From: Desulfobulbus oralis
Lineage (GTDB): Bacteria; Desulfobacterota; Desulfobulbia; Desulfobulbales; Desulfobulbaceae
Direction of reading: 5' to 3'
Length of the DNA stretch: 64,000 bases
NCBI RefSeq assembly: GCF_002952055.1
Contig: NZ_CP021255.1
Coordinates: 1,897,501-1,961,500 of the forward strand
Each line of letters begins with the position of its first letter. Positions within the stretch are counted from its first letter, which is position 1. Positions 28,269 to 38,043 of the stretch are shown one piece after another. A program made the position numbers and the translations under genes. The notes beneath the pieces were generated by a model. That model saw only the letters and a program-made list of their open reading frames with translations, did not search any database and was not told the origin of the DNA.

Positions 28269-29456
28269 CTATGCACCGCGGACTTTGCGCAGCAGGGCAT
28301 AGGCCACGTTGATTTCCTTTGTCTTTTCTTCGGCAATATGCCGGAACTCCGCGCCCAGGTGGGCGACCTTGTCCGGGTGGTACTGCAGTACCAGGCGGCG
28401 GTAGGCCTTTTTTATCGACGCCGCACTGGCTCCTGGTTCCAGGCCCAGAATCTCCAGAGCCTCCGCTTCTGCGGGCGGCAGTTCCGGCTTTTGGCTGTCC
28501 TGCCCCTGCCAGTCCGACCCGGGCTGACTGCTTTGGCTCCTCTGCTGGCTCCCGCTTTTTTGCCTTGGCTCCTCTCTGTCGTCGGGCGGAGGCCTCTGCC
28601 CCCGGTATTTGGCCCGGATGTTGCGCAGGTCGGCGGCAAAAACGCCCAGCCTTGCGGCAATGGCATGGGCCTGCTCCAGCTCGCCCTTCAAGGGCGGCGT
28701 TTTCGTATAGACCAGCGCATAGACCAGTTCCAAAAGAATCAGGTATGCGGTGTAGGAAAAGCCCTCGCCGAATTCCTCCACCAATTTTTCCAGATCGGCC
28801 GGGTAATCCATGGCCTGCTTGGCGAGCTGCTTCACGCGGACCATCCGGTTCTCGTCATAGCCCAGCTTGTGCCGGAAAAATTGCAGAATGACCGAAAATT
28901 CGGCTCTGGTGAAATGGCCGTCCACCATGGCTGCCTGCACGAGAATGCGGATCAGCAATTCCTGAAAACGCGCCGGATTTTCCGGGCATTCGTGCCGCCG
29001 GGGGCGGGCTGCCGAAGCCTGTTCCTGCCCATATGCGGCAGATCCTGCCCGCTGCCTGTCTGCCGGATCCTCCTGCATCGATCGTTCAAAGGCCGGCAGC
29101 GCAAGGCGCGTGGCCACGAAATAGGCAGCCAGACCTGCTGAGGCAAGGGCCAGCAGCAGGAGGAGCGCGATCGGCAGATGAAAAGGATGGGCTATGATTC
29201 CGTGCTCTATGCTGACATCCGATATGCTGCGCAGAGCGCTGCCCACGCCGCAGGCCAGAACCGAAAGGGCCAGTCTGCCCCCTGTGCCCAGCCTGGCGCT
29301 GTACTCCCCCGGGTATGGACACAGAAGAAAAACCGCTGTCGGGCACAGTCCCATCAGCACATAGGCCAGCGCGGGCGATGTGCGCTCCAGTTGGAGGAAC
29401 AGAAAAAAGAGGGCAAGACCGACAATGCCGCTGAGCATGCAGAGAATATGTTTCAT
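28269..29456 (-). CDS. Membrane protein with TerB-like and C-terminal DnaJ domains (DjlA-like)
   Basis: 395 residues. The first ~120 contain about four hydrophobic segments. Residues ~155-290 are an alpha-helical TerB-like domain (LLIRILVQAAMVDGHFTRAEF, a tellurite-resistance signature). A glutamine/serine-rich linker follows. The C-terminal ~65 residues form a J domain with HPD intact (LQYHPDKVAHLG). This arrangement recalls DjlA, a membrane-anchored DnaK co-chaperone, but with more membrane segments and a different order. It is paired with a related gene 280 bases upstream on the same strand. Confidence 0.85.
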   Translation of the reverse strand: MKHILCMLSGIVGLALFFLFLQLERTSPALAYVLMGLCPTAVFLLCPYPGEYSARLGTGGRLALSVLACGVGSALRSISDVSIEHGIIAHPFHLPIALLLLLALASAGLAAYFVATRLALPAFERSMQEDPADRQRAGSAAYGQEQASAARPRRHECPENPARFQELLIRILVQAAMVDGHFTRAEFSVILQFFRHKLGYDENRMVRVKQLAKQAMDYPADLEKLVEEFGEGFSYTAYLILLELVYALVYTKTPPLKGELEQAHAIAARLGVFAADLRNIRAKYRGQRPPPDDREEPRQKSGSQQRSQSSQPGSDWQGQDSQKPELPPAEAEALEILGLEPGASAASIKKAYRRLVLQYHPDKVAHLGAEFRHIAEEKTKEINVAYALLRKVRGA

Positions 29457-29736
29457 GACGTGCTTTGCTTTCCGGGGCTGCCCTGTTTCGGAGAACTGGG
29501 TGATGGGCGCAGGCCCAGGCCCTGGTATGGCCGGTGTGATGTATGCGCCCGGGCCGCCTGTCTGTGCCGGGTTTCGCGGCGGCGCCTACCGGAACACATA
29601 GCGTTCCGGGCGGGAAAAGGGCAACGTTTTGTTTCCCGGCAGGTTTTTTTGAGCCCGCGTGTGCGGGCCGATGGAACAAAGGCGGCTGCCGGGCCTCTTG
29701 CCCGGAGGCAGGGGACAGGCGGACAGGCCGGAAGGA

Positions 29737-31011
29737 TCAGAATGGTTCCTCCCCGAATTCATTATATTTTTCAGTAAAATAGGCGTAGGCCGCATTGATG
29801 GCCTTTGTCTTCTGCTCAGCCAGGGCGACAAACTCCGGCCCCAGATAGGCCAGACGGTCCGGATGATACTCCATGACCCGCTCGTGCCAGGCCCGCCTGA
29901 TCACGGCGAGATTGGCTCCGGGCCTGACCCGGAGGAGGTCGCAGCAGGCCGCCTCTTCGAGCGGGACCTGGGGCGGCGCGGCATTTTTCCGCCGGGTACT
30001 GCCCCAGGCTTCGCGCTGTTCCCCGGCGCCTGCGCGGTGCGGGCCCCTGGCCTGATTGCGGGCCTTTTCTTCCCGTGTTTGCGCCTCCTGCCGGGCCTGG
30101 GCCGCTTGTTGCCGCTGCGCATCGGCAAGCTGTCGGTACTTTTCCTCCAGGCGCTTCAGATCTTCCGAAAAGATGCGGAGCTGGCCGGCAAGATCGCGCG
30201 AGGCCTGCAGTTCCCTGGCCAGCGGGCGTCCGCCCAGGCTGATGAGCTGGAACACGCGCTCCAGCAGCATGTGGCGGGTCGCATAGTTAAAATCCTGGTG
30301 GAATGCCCTGGCCAGCACGTTCAGGCTCCTTTCCGGCTGCCCGCTGCGCTCCCAGGCATCCTTGGCCATCTGGCGGAGCTGCTGTATCCGCTCCTTGCTG
30401 CAGAGCATGTTGGCCAGAAAAAATTCCAGAATGGTCCGCAGTTTTGTTCTGGTGAAATGGCCGTCCAACAGCCCGATCTGCACCATGATATTGACATAGA
30501 GCCAGGCAAAGCGGTCCTGCCCGGCCCCAGCCGCAGGTCTGTTGCTGGCCGGAGTGCTTTGGGCGGCAAGGCCCCATTGGGCCTCGATGCCGCCCAGATC
30601 GGCGGGAAGGATGCCGAGCTGGCCGGCAAGCCTCCGGGCCCGGGCCACTTCGGCAGGCCCGGGCTGGCCGCCGCTGTGGATGAGGCGATAGACCGTTTTG
30701 GTGAGCAGCAGGCAGGAGCTGTAGGCCAGGCGAGTGCATGGCGGCTGCTCCAGCCGGCTGCGGAATTCGGCGGCCAGCGCGAAGAGTTCGGCCTCGCGGA
30801 TGAGGGACTGCACCGCGGCCAGTTGTTTCGCCTCGCAGCGCATGTGGCGCTGAAAAAGGGCGAGGATGCCCTGCCGCCGCGATTCGGGGAGGCAGCCGCC
30901 AGTCTGGGCGGCCTTGACCATGATGCCGATCAGCAGTTCTTCCACGCGGCTGGCCTGAAGCTGGTTCGGAATGTTCATGCTGCCGGAATATCCTGTTGCG
31001 CGGTGCAACAT
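29737..31011 (-). CDS. Protein with two TerB-like domains and a C-terminal DnaJ domain
   Basis: 424 residues from the upstream ATG; an internal ATG at 30978 (MNIPNQLQ) is an equally likely start. Two TerB-like repeats are visible: ELLIGIMVKAAQTGGCLPESRR near residue 25 and YVNIMVQIGLLDGHFTRTKLR near 178. Both are followed by the same helical pattern. A charged, glutamine-rich coiled region (about 285-345) leads to a J domain with HPD (VMEYHPDRLAYLG). No transmembrane segment is evident, unlike its neighbour, so this is probably a soluble paralogue. The downstream gene shares the J-domain ending (KTKAINAAYA versus KTKEINVAYA), supporting a duplication. Confidence 0.83.
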   Translation of the reverse strand: MLHRATGYSGSMNIPNQLQASRVEELLIGIMVKAAQTGGCLPESRRQGILALFQRHMRCEAKQLAAVQSLIREAELFALAAEFRSRLEQPPCTRLAYSSCLLLTKTVYRLIHSGGQPGPAEVARARRLAGQLGILPADLGGIEAQWGLAAQSTPASNRPAAGAGQDRFAWLYVNIMVQIGLLDGHFTRTKLRTILEFFLANMLCSKERIQQLRQMAKDAWERSGQPERSLNVLARAFHQDFNYATRHMLLERVFQLISLGGRPLARELQASRDLAGQLRIFSEDLKRLEEKYRQLADAQRQQAAQARQEAQTREEKARNQARGPHRAGAGEQREAWGSTRRKNAAPPQVPLEEAACCDLLRVRPGANLAVIRRAWHERVMEYHPDRLAYLGPEFVALAEQKTKAINAAYAYFTEKYNEFGEEPF

Positions 31012-31326
31012 GGCGGGCCGCCGCCTCGATCGATCCCAGGCGCTGTCAGCGCTGCCCGGTTATTTCGCGGCATGATGCAGCATGCGGTGCCCCCCGGGGC
31101 AGGACGTTTCAGAACTTGATACAGGATTCAGCGTGATACTGTCGGCGGAACGGCAGCTTGCCGGGGCTGGGCGGGAAGGCGGGTTGCCGGCCTGGAAAGA
31201 GGTCTTGAAGTATCGGTGTGAGGGGCCTGCCAAGGCCCGGGCTTGCCCGAAGGCCACTTTTTTGCATACCGCCCGTTTTCGCTGCTTTGAAGAAGGGGAA
31301 CATCTCGAATGCAGTTCCCAAGGTCC
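31012..31326. other. Intergenic region between the TerB/DnaJ gene and tRNA-Pro
   Basis: About 315 bases without a gene. I see no strong hairpin terminator, repeat or RNA in it. Short open frames on both strands lack ribosome sites. Confidence 0.4.
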
Positions 31327-31404
<78 letters not shown>

Positions 31405-31517
31405 ACGACTGTCTCTTGACGGACGCTTGCCTGCATGGCAAGCTGGGCCGCTGTTTATCCTGTCCTTTCGTTTTCGTCAACATATTCCGGCTGGCCTGAA
31501 GCGGCCAAAGGAGCTGT

Positions 31518-32282
31518 ATGCGGCGTTTTTATTTTCCTGCCCTTGCCGCGCCCGATGCGGGCCCTTCCGACCAGAGTCCCCTGGTGCTGACTGGCCCGGA
31601 GGCCCGGCATCTGGCCCTGGTGCTGCGGCTGAAAGCCGGCGATACGGTTGAGTTTTTCGATGGCCTGGGTCAGGTTGTGCAGGCCCGCCTGCAGAGCGTG
31701 ACCCCGCAGCAGGTGCGGGCGGTGCCTGTGGCCGCACATGCCGGGCGCGCGGATTCCTGTCCAGACCTCGTGCTGGCGCAGGCGCTTCTGAAGGGCAGGA
31801 AAATGGATCTGGTGGTGCAGAAGGCCAACGAACTGGGGGTGCAGCGGCTGCTGCCGCTGGTGACGCAGTTCTGCGAAAAACGGGAGGGCGGGGCGGCGGC
31901 ATTCGCACGCTGGCAGCGCATCGTGATAGAATCCTGCAAGCAGTGCAGGCGGGCCCTGCCCATGCAGATCGGGGCGCCGGCGCCTTTGGCCGGAGCCGAT
32001 TTTTCCTGGGCCAAAACGCGGCTCGTGGCCTGGGAAGGCGAGCACGAGGCGGGTCTGCCCTTTGCGCCTTTGGAACCGGCCGCCGGGCCGCTCTGTCTGC
32101 TTGTCGGGCCGGAAGGCGGCCTGCACCAGGACGAAGTGGCCCATCTGCAGAGCCAGGGTTTTCGGGCTTTTTCCCTGGGGGCTTTGGTGCTGCGGGCCGA
32201 AACCGCGGCCATCTCTGGCCTGAGCGTGCTGCGCTGGCTCTCCGGCGGACTGGGCAACTTTGCCGATGGGCGGTGGCCGTAA
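31518..32282 (+). CDS. rsmE: 16S rRNA m3U1498 methyltransferase RsmE
   Basis: 254 residues. An N-terminal PUA-like RNA-binding domain ([24 protein letters not shown]) is followed by a SPOUT methyltransferase fold with the knot signature [12 protein letters not shown] near residue 196 and [12 protein letters not shown] near 222. [11 protein letters not shown] is another family hallmark. It methylates U1498 of 16S rRNA with S-adenosylmethionine. AAAGGAG precedes the ATG. The TAA overlaps the dtd start (TAATG), so the two are coupled. Confidence 0.95.
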   Translation: MRRFYFPALAAPDAGPSDQSPLVLTGPEARHLALVLRLKAGDTVEFFDGLGQVVQARLQSVTPQQVRAVPVAAHAGRADSCPDLVLAQALLKGRKMDLVVQKANELGVQRLLPLVTQFCEKREGGAAAFARWQRIVIESCKQCRRALPMQIGAPAPLAGADFSWAKTRLVAWEGEHEAGLPFAPLEPAAGPLCLLVGPEGGLHQDEVAHLQSQGFRAFSLGALVLRAETAAISGLSVLRWLSGGLGNFADGRWP

Positions 32283-32728
32283 TGCGGGCGGTGGTGCAGA
32301 GGGTGAGCCATGCGGCTGTCCGTGTCGCGGGCCGGGAGACCGGGGCCATTGGGTCCGGACTGCTGGTGTTTTTGGGCGTGCAGCAGAGCGACAGCGCAGC
32401 GGATGCGGCCTGGCTGCTGGACAAAATCCTCAACTTGCGTATTTTTGAGGATCCTGCCGGTCTGATGAACCGTTCCTTGCTGGATACGGCCGGTGCTCTT
32501 TTGGTGGTGTCGCAGTTCACGGTGCTGAGCGATTGCCGCAGGGGCCGCAGACCCTCCTGGCATGAGGCCGCGCCGCCGGAGCAGGCAAGGGCGCTTTACG
32601 AACATTTTCTTGTGCTGGCCCGCAGCCGTGTGCCCACCGAATGCGGCCAGTTTCAAAGCACGATGCAGGTGAGTCTGGTCAATGATGGCCCGGTCACCAT
32701 CCTGTTGGATTCCCATAAACTTTTCTGA
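32282..32728 (+). CDS. dtd: D-aminoacyl-tRNA deacylase
   Basis: 148 residues, the usual DTD length. The start [13 protein letters not shown] is characteristic. The catalytic SQF motif is [17 protein letters not shown] near residue 80, and the chiral-selector GP motif is [11 protein letters not shown] near the C-terminus. DTD removes D-amino acids and glycine mischarged onto tRNA. It overlaps rsmE by one base and ends five bases before the peptidase gene, so the three form one transcription unit. Confidence 0.96.
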   Translation: MRAVVQRVSHAAVRVAGRETGAIGSGLLVFLGVQQSDSAADAAWLLDKILNLRIFEDPAGLMNRSLLDTAGALLVVSQFTVLSDCRRGRRPSWHEAAPPEQARALYEHFLVLARSRVPTECGQFQSTMQVSLVNDGPVTILLDSHKLF

Positions 32729-32732
32729 TGCC

Positions 32733-35663
32733 ATGAGTGATGTTGATTGGCGCGAAGGCGCTCTTTGCAGCGGCTTCCGGCTGGAACGCCGGGAGCGGCT
32801 GGATGAAATTGATTCCGAAGTTTTTCTTTTGACCCACGAGGTTCTGGGCTGCAGGGCCCTGGCCATCAAAAACGAGGACCCGAACAAGACCTTCTGTATT
32901 TCCTTCCGTACCGTGCCGCAGGATTCCACCGGCGTGGCCCACATTATCGAGCATTCGGTGCTCATGGGCTCGAAAAAATATCCGGTGCGCGATGTGTTCG
33001 GCGAAATCCACAAGGGCGGCCTGCTGACCTTTCTGAATGCCATGACCGGCGCGGACAGCACCTACTACCCCTTTGCCACCCGCAACCTGCACGAGTATTT
33101 CAGCATCATGGACGTGTACTGCGACGTGGTGCTGCATCCGCTGCTGGCGCGCAGCACCTTTGCCCAGGAGGGCTGGCACCTGCATCTGGAGGATGAGGCC
33201 GGGGCGCTCCAGTTTCGCGGCGTGGTCTTCAATGAAATGAAGGGCGCTTTTGCCGATCCGCTCCGGGCGCTGGTGCACGACGTGTTCAAGGGCCTTTTGC
33301 CCGGCTCCACCTATGCCCACGAGTCCGGCGGCGATCCGGCCCGCATTCCGGACCTGAGCTACGAGGCCTTTTGCCGCTTCCACGCGGCACACTATCACCC
33401 CTCCAACTGCACGCTCTTTTTTTACGGCAACGCCGCCCTGGAGCGCGAGCTGGCCTGTGTGCAGGAGCACTATCTGGCAGCCTATGACCGGGCGGGTCAA
33501 AGGGCCCTGTGCCTCGAGGGCGAGCCGCCGAAAGCGCCTCTTGTCATGCGCGACACCTATCCGCTGGGCACGGACGACACGAAGGGCAAAACCTTTCTCG
33601 CCACAGCCTCGGTCGTGGGTCGGGCCGGCGAGCGGGAGGAGAATCTGGCCTTCGAGATTCTGGCCAACATTCTCTTCAATTCGGATGCCTCGCCACTCAA
33701 GAACGCGATTGTGGGCAGCGGGCTGGGCAAGGATTTCGGCGGCCTGTACATGGCCGACGCGGGCCAGTCCACCCTGATGCTGGCCTATCTGATCGGCTCG
33801 GACGCGGACAGGGCGGAGGCCTTTTTCGCCCGCTATCACGAGGCGCTGGCGGGCATTGCGGACAGGGGCCTGGGGCACGATCTGGTGCTCTCCGAACTCA
33901 ACTCCTTCGAGTTCCGGATCCGGGAGGAGATGAACAAGCCGCAGCGCGGGCTGCATCTCATTTTGCGGGCTCAGGAGGCCATGAAACAGGGGCTCTCGCC
34001 TTTCGACGTGCTGGGGGTGAATACGCTTCTGGCGGCCGTGCGGGAAAAGGCGCTTTCGGGCCGTTTTCTGGAAGAACTGCTGCGTACGCGTCTTCTGGAC
34101 AATCCGGCCACCATGCATCTGGTGCTCGCCCCGGACCCGGAGGGCATGGCCGCTGCCGGCAGGGCCGAGCAGGCGCGACTGGACAGGATCGGCGCTTCCC
34201 TTGATCAGAGGGGCCGGCAGGCTCTGGTGCAGGAGACCAGGGCGCTGGCGCGGCTGCAGGCCACCGTGCCGACAGCCGCGGAACTGGCCCATCTGCCCAG
34301 GCTCACGCTTGCCGATTTGGAACGGCGGCCCGCACTGCACGTGGTGCGGGAAGCGGAACTGCTGGGCCGACCGCTTCTGGTGAGTGAGCTGGACAGCAGC
34401 GGCGTCGTGTATTTCGATCTGGGCTTTGACTGCCGGGGGCTTCATTTCGAGGACCTGCTCTACCTGGATCTCTTTGGCGTCATCGTGACCGAGCTGGGCA
34501 CCGGCAGCAAGGACTACCGCCAGTTCGCAACCGAGCGGAATCTCTATACCGGCGGCTTTGACCACTCCTTTCAGGCCTATGTCCAGGCCGGCCGGCCGAA
34601 CGAGGTGCGCCCCATCCTGTGGCTGCACGTGAAGGCCCTGGCCGCTTTCCTGCCTAGGGCCGTGGGGCTTTTGGCGGAAGTGCTTGCCGGGGTGGATTTT
34701 TCCGACCACCGCCGCATAGAAGAGATCGTGCACCGGGAATTTGCCTGGGCCGAGCAGAACGCCCAGAGCGAGGGCTATGGTCTGGCCGCGCAGCGGGCCT
34801 TTGCCCAACTGGGCCGCTCCGGCCGGTATGGCGACGCGGTGCAGGGCATGAGCGCATACCTGCAGTTGAAGAGGCTGGCGGCAGACTACGCGACTCTGGA
34901 AGGCGAATTTCTGGCCGCGCTGGCGCGCATCAAGGCAGCGCTCTTCCGGCGGCCCGGTCTGATCTGCAGCATCACCGCCCAGGCTGCCGATATCGCCCGC
35001 TTTGTCGCACAGGGGCCGGAGATGCTGGCTTCGCTGGCTCTGGAGGCGGCGCCCGCCGTGCTGCCGGAATTTCCGCAGTTTCCGGCTGCCGAGGCTTTCT
35101 GCGTGTCATCGGAGATCGTCTTCAACATTCAGGCATGCCGGCTCTTTCCGGATCCGCTCAGGTACGAGGGCTCGTTCGAGGTGCTGAAGACCTGGCTCTC
35201 CCGGGACTATCTGTGGAACACGGTGCGCCAGGAGGGTGGGGCCTATGGCTGCTTCGTGCAGTTCAGTCATGTGAGCGGCAACTGCGGCCTGGTGAGTTAC
35301 CGCGATCCGCAGGTCGCCAAAACCTATCGGGTCTACGCGGAGTTGCCCAAAGTCATCGAGGGCCTGACACTGTCCCGGCCGGCGTTGGAACAGTTGATTA
35401 TCGGCGCCTACGCGAGCGTCAACCCGCATCAGGGTCCGGCAGGGCAGGGCGCTGCGGCCCGAAACCGCTATCTTTCCGGCGTGACCGCGGAATTTCTGGG
35501 CGCGCGCATCGACAGCATTCTGGGGACTGATCTGGCCGGACTCAGGGCCTATGCCACCCTCTTTGCAGAGGCTTTGCAGGGCGGGGCTTTCCGGGTCAGC
35601 ATCGGCAATGCGGATAAAATCAGGCAGGCGGGCGAGCTGTTTGCCCGCACCACCGCCCTGTAA
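32733..35663 (+). CDS. M16C family zinc metallopeptidase (presequence protease/PreP-like)
   Basis: 976 residues, typical for the M16C group. The inverted zinc motif HxxEH is HIIEHSVLMG near residue 70, with the distal glutamate region EMKGAF about 75-100 residues later. NAMTGADSTYYPFATRN is diagnostic for PreP/insulinase-like enzymes. The second half repeats the fold without catalytic residues, as expected. These clamshell enzymes degrade peptides up to about 65 residues. There is no signal peptide, so it probably acts in the cytosol on targeting or signal peptides. The start at 32733 is favoured over a longer frame reading back into dtd. Confidence 0.94.
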   Translation: MSDVDWREGALCSGFRLERRERLDEIDSEVFLLTHEVLGCRALAIKNEDPNKTFCISFRTVPQDSTGVAHIIEHSVLMGSKKYPVRDVFGEIHKGGLLTFLNAMTGADSTYYPFATRNLHEYFSIMDVYCDVVLHPLLARSTFAQEGWHLHLEDEAGALQFRGVVFNEMKGAFADPLRALVHDVFKGLLPGSTYAHESGGDPARIPDLSYEAFCRFHAAHYHPSNCTLFFYGNAALERELACVQEHYLAAYDRAGQRALCLEGEPPKAPLVMRDTYPLGTDDTKGKTFLATASVVGRAGEREENLAFEILANILFNSDASPLKNAIVGSGLGKDFGGLYMADAGQSTLMLAYLIGSDADRAEAFFARYHEALAGIADRGLGHDLVLSELNSFEFRIREEMNKPQRGLHLILRAQEAMKQGLSPFDVLGVNTLLAAVREKALSGRFLEELLRTRLLDNPATMHLVLAPDPEGMAAAGRAEQARLDRIGASLDQRGRQALVQETRALARLQATVPTAAELAHLPRLTLADLERRPALHVVREAELLGRPLLVSELDSSGVVYFDLGFDCRGLHFEDLLYLDLFGVIVTELGTGSKDYRQFATERNLYTGGFDHSFQAYVQAGRPNEVRPILWLHVKALAAFLPRAVGLLAEVLAGVDFSDHRRIEEIVHREFAWAEQNAQSEGYGLAAQRAFAQLGRSGRYGDAVQGMSAYLQLKRLAADYATLEGEFLAALARIKAALFRRPGLICSITAQAADIARFVAQGPEMLASLALEAAPAVLPEFPQFPAAEAFCVSSEIVFNIQACRLFPDPLRYEGSFEVLKTWLSRDYLWNTVRQEGGAYGCFVQFSHVSGNCGLVSYRDPQVAKTYRVYAELPKVIEGLTLSRPALEQLIIGAYASVNPHQGPAGQGAAARNRYLSGVTAEFLGARIDSILGTDLAGLRAYATLFAEALQGGAFRVSIGNADKIRQAGELFARTTAL

Positions 35664-36053
35664 AAGGGCAGCTCATGCCAATTGCATATCACATGGGTCA
35701 TCTGCCCATCCTACAGGAGATGGGCAGATGGCAGGCAAGCACGGGGACAAGTGGCGGCTTTTTCAGCGGGCTGACAGCCATCCGGCCCTGCCAGAACGCA
35801 CCCGCATCGAAGTATTGGCAGCCATGGGCCGAGTTGCCGGAAAACTGCAGCCTGTCCCGGCCGGCAACTCAGCGCTGGAAAAGGAGATGGGCGACAAAAC
35901 AGATCGTTTGCCGCGTCGTACGGCAGCCCCTCTGAGCTGCAACAATCATCTGCAGGACTCGGGGCGCTCCGCCCTTCGTAGGAGCGCCCCGCAGGGTCCA
36001 CGATTTATGGGACAGTGCCCATGCCCACGCGGCACGGACAGCGATCACCCGGG
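35664..36053. other. Intergenic region with two strong inverted repeats
   Basis: About 390 bases. ATCTGCCCATC (35700-35710) pairs with GATGGGCAGAT (35719-35729), and GGGGCGCTCC (35961-35970) pairs with GGAGCGCCCC (35981-35990). Neither has a T tract, so they are not clear terminators. A 110-codon plus-strand frame beginning at 35728 has no recognisable family and is not called. Confidence 0.45.
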
Positions 36054-36413
36054 CTAGCGCTCCGCCCGTTCACGCTTCGTGGCCAGTATCCGGCCGTCTC
36101 CGGCGTCCACCGTCACCTTGGTGGTGATCGTTTTGTCAGCGCCAACTATCTTGACTTCGTAGACCAGAAACCTGTCTTCATCATCGAGTTCCACACTCAG
36201 CACCGTGCCCGGCGCGCTGTTCAGGGCCGCGGCCATGGCCTGCTCGATGGAAATCTTGGCCATGGCCGGATATTCCGTTTCGAGCTGCCTGTCGACGCGG
36301 ATGCTGCCGTTGATGGGCTGGTGTCGCCCGGAATCGGCCAGAGCAGGCCCGACGCCGGCCAGAGTCAGCACCAGGGTGCTGGCGGCAAGGCCTGCGATCA
36401 ATGTTTTTTTCAT
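36054..36413 (-). CDS. Periplasmic PepSY-domain protein
   Basis: 119 residues. A signal peptide (MKKTLIAGLAASTLVLTLAG, cleavage near ALA-DS) is followed by one PepSY domain: ISIEQAMAAALNSAPGTVLSVELDDEDRFLVYEVKI ending in VTVDAGDGRILA. PepSY proteins are small extracytoplasmic modules thought to inhibit proteases or bind peptides or metals. The ATG at 36413 has GGAGG upstream. The upstream extension of the frame lacks protein character. It faces the same way as the two-component genes, though its own promoter is likely. Confidence 0.88.
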   Translation of the reverse strand: MKKTLIAGLAASTLVLTLAGVGPALADSGRHQPINGSIRVDRQLETEYPAMAKISIEQAMAAALNSAPGTVLSVELDDEDRFLVYEVKIVGADKTITTKVTVDAGDGRILATKRERAER

Positions 36414-36615
36414 GCTGGTACCTCCATGTGTTTGCCAGCGGTTGGGGCAGAGGCTTCGCCAGGAGCAGGCGTCCCTGTCTCTACCGGTTGAGCGCAGTAT
36501 AAGCATCGGCCGCATAAAGAAAAGGCGAGTGCAGACGAATTATCCCGCATGCTTTGCAAGCGTGGCCGGGAGCGCCAGCCCGCGCCGCTTTTGGCCCGGG
36601 CCTGTCTGCCTCTTC

Positions 36616-38043
36616 TCAGGCCAGCGGCAGAACGAGGCTGGCCCGCAGGCCCGGCGCCGTATTTTCCAGGCGCACCGAGCCCCCGTGCAGTTGCGCCACC
36701 TCGCGCACGAAGTTGAGCCCGAGGCCCGTGCTTTTCTTGCCCGTGTCGGGCCGCCGCAGGGAAAAGAATTTGTCGAAGACCTTGTCCGCATAGGCTGCCT
36801 CGATGCCCGGGCCTTCATCCGCCACATCCAGGATCAGCCACGTGTCCCCGCGCCGGGCCCTGATGCAGAGAGAGCCGCGGTCTGGGCTGAAGTCGATGGC
36901 GTTCTGCACCAGATTGGCCAGGGCCTGATGGAGGAGAAAGGGATCGCCCGGCACGCCGCCCGCACCATCGAAATCGGCACGCACCGTCAGGTTCCGGCGG
37001 AGAAGCAGCGGGGCCTTGGCCTCCAGCACGCCGCGCAGCAGGGTCTCAACGGGCACGGTCTCGCGGGTCCCCAGCTCCCGCCGGTTTTCCAGGGCGGCCA
37101 GCTCCAGCATCCGCTCCACCAGTTCCTGAATGCGGGCGGCTTCGGTGCGGATATTGGCCAGAAAGGCGGCACGGCGTTCGGCGGGCATGTCCTCGTTCAG
37201 CAGCTCGGCCGCGCCCAGTATGGCCGACAGCGGGCTTTTGATCTCGTGGGTCAGGGTTTGCACGTAGTGCTCCGCATACTTCTTGCCCTCCAGGGCCTCG
37301 CGCATGCTCTCCAGGGCAAGGCCCATGTCGCGCAGCTCGGTGCCCCCCAGGGATGGCAGCACGGCCCGGCCGCCGGCGCGCACCTCTTCGGCGTAGCGGG
37401 TCAGGCGTGCCACGGGCCGGGTCAGCCACTGCGCCACCAGGAAGGACAGCCCCAGGGCCACGGCCGCGGCAGAGAACCAGATGCGCAGCATGGCCGGACG
37501 TTCCTGCTCCAGAAGAGCGTTCACGTTGGTGGTGGGCTTGACCACGGTGAGCACGCCGGCCAGCCGGCCATGGACCATAACCGGCGCGGCCACGTGCAGT
37601 ATGGAGGTTTCGGGTCGCTGCGGATCGGGATGGGTGGTGCGTGCCCCATAGCCGCCCTTCAGGGTTTGGGCCACATCCCGCCAGCGGGAATAGTCCGCCC
37701 CGGCCCTGTCGGGCCGTGCCGAATCGAAGACGATGCGCCCGGCCGCGTCGGTCAGATACACCTGCATGTCCACACTGGTCTTGGTGAAGTCGTAGATGCG
37801 GGCGGAAAAGGTGCGCTCGTGCACTGCGGTGAAGGCGGCGGCCAGTTCCCCGGTCTGGAAGCGGCCGGTCTCCATGGAGCCGCCGACGAGCGCGGCCAGG
37901 ATATGGGCCTGATCCACCAGCACTTCCTCCACGTTCTCCACGAACAGCGTACGCAGCTCGCCGAAGAAACGGCTGAGCGGGTAGCTGAAGCAGAGGGCGG
38001 TCAGCAGCACGTAGGCCAGGAAGATGCGCGCGCCGAGTTTCAC
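36616..38043 (-). CDS. creC: Sensor histidine kinase, CreC-like
   Basis: 475 residues. There is an N-terminal membrane segment (about 7-25), a periplasmic sensor domain (VDQAHILAALVGGSM, SARIYDFTKTSVDMQVYLTDAAGRIVFDS) typical of CreC, a second membrane segment near 190, then a HAMP-like linker. The phospho-acceptor His lies in LTHEIKSPLSAI near residue 264. The ATPase has N box ALANLVQNAIDFS, DEGPGI and GLGLNFV. It starts with GTG overlapping the stop of the response-regulator gene (GTGA). E. coli CreC responds to carbon and envelope stress, but here the neighbours suggest control of the exosortase/VIT genes, an inference. Confidence 0.85.
   Translation of the reverse strand: MKLGARIFLAYVLLTALCFSYPLSRFFGELRTLFVENVEEVLVDQAHILAALVGGSMETGRFQTGELAAAFTAVHERTFSARIYDFTKTSVDMQVYLTDAAGRIVFDSARPDRAGADYSRWRDVAQTLKGGYGARTTHPDPQRPETSILHVAAPVMVHGRLAGVLTVVKPTTNVNALLEQERPAMLRIWFSAAAVALGLSFLVAQWLTRPVARLTRYAEEVRAGGRAVLPSLGGTELRDMGLALESMREALEGKKYAEHYVQTLTHEIKSPLSAILGAAELLNEDMPAERRAAFLANIRTEAARIQELVERMLELAALENRRELGTRETVPVETLLRGVLEAKAPLLLRRNLTVRADFDGAGGVPGDPFLLHQALANLVQNAIDFSPDRGSLCIRARRGDTWLILDVADEGPGIEAAYADKVFDKFFSLRRPDTGKKSTGLGLNFVREVAQLHGGSVRLENTAPGLRASLVLPLA

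Noticed and set aside
35728-36057. A 110-codon plus-strand frame between the M16C and PepSY genes
   Set aside because: No family resemblance, and it overlaps two inverted repeats. Its start lies inside one of them.
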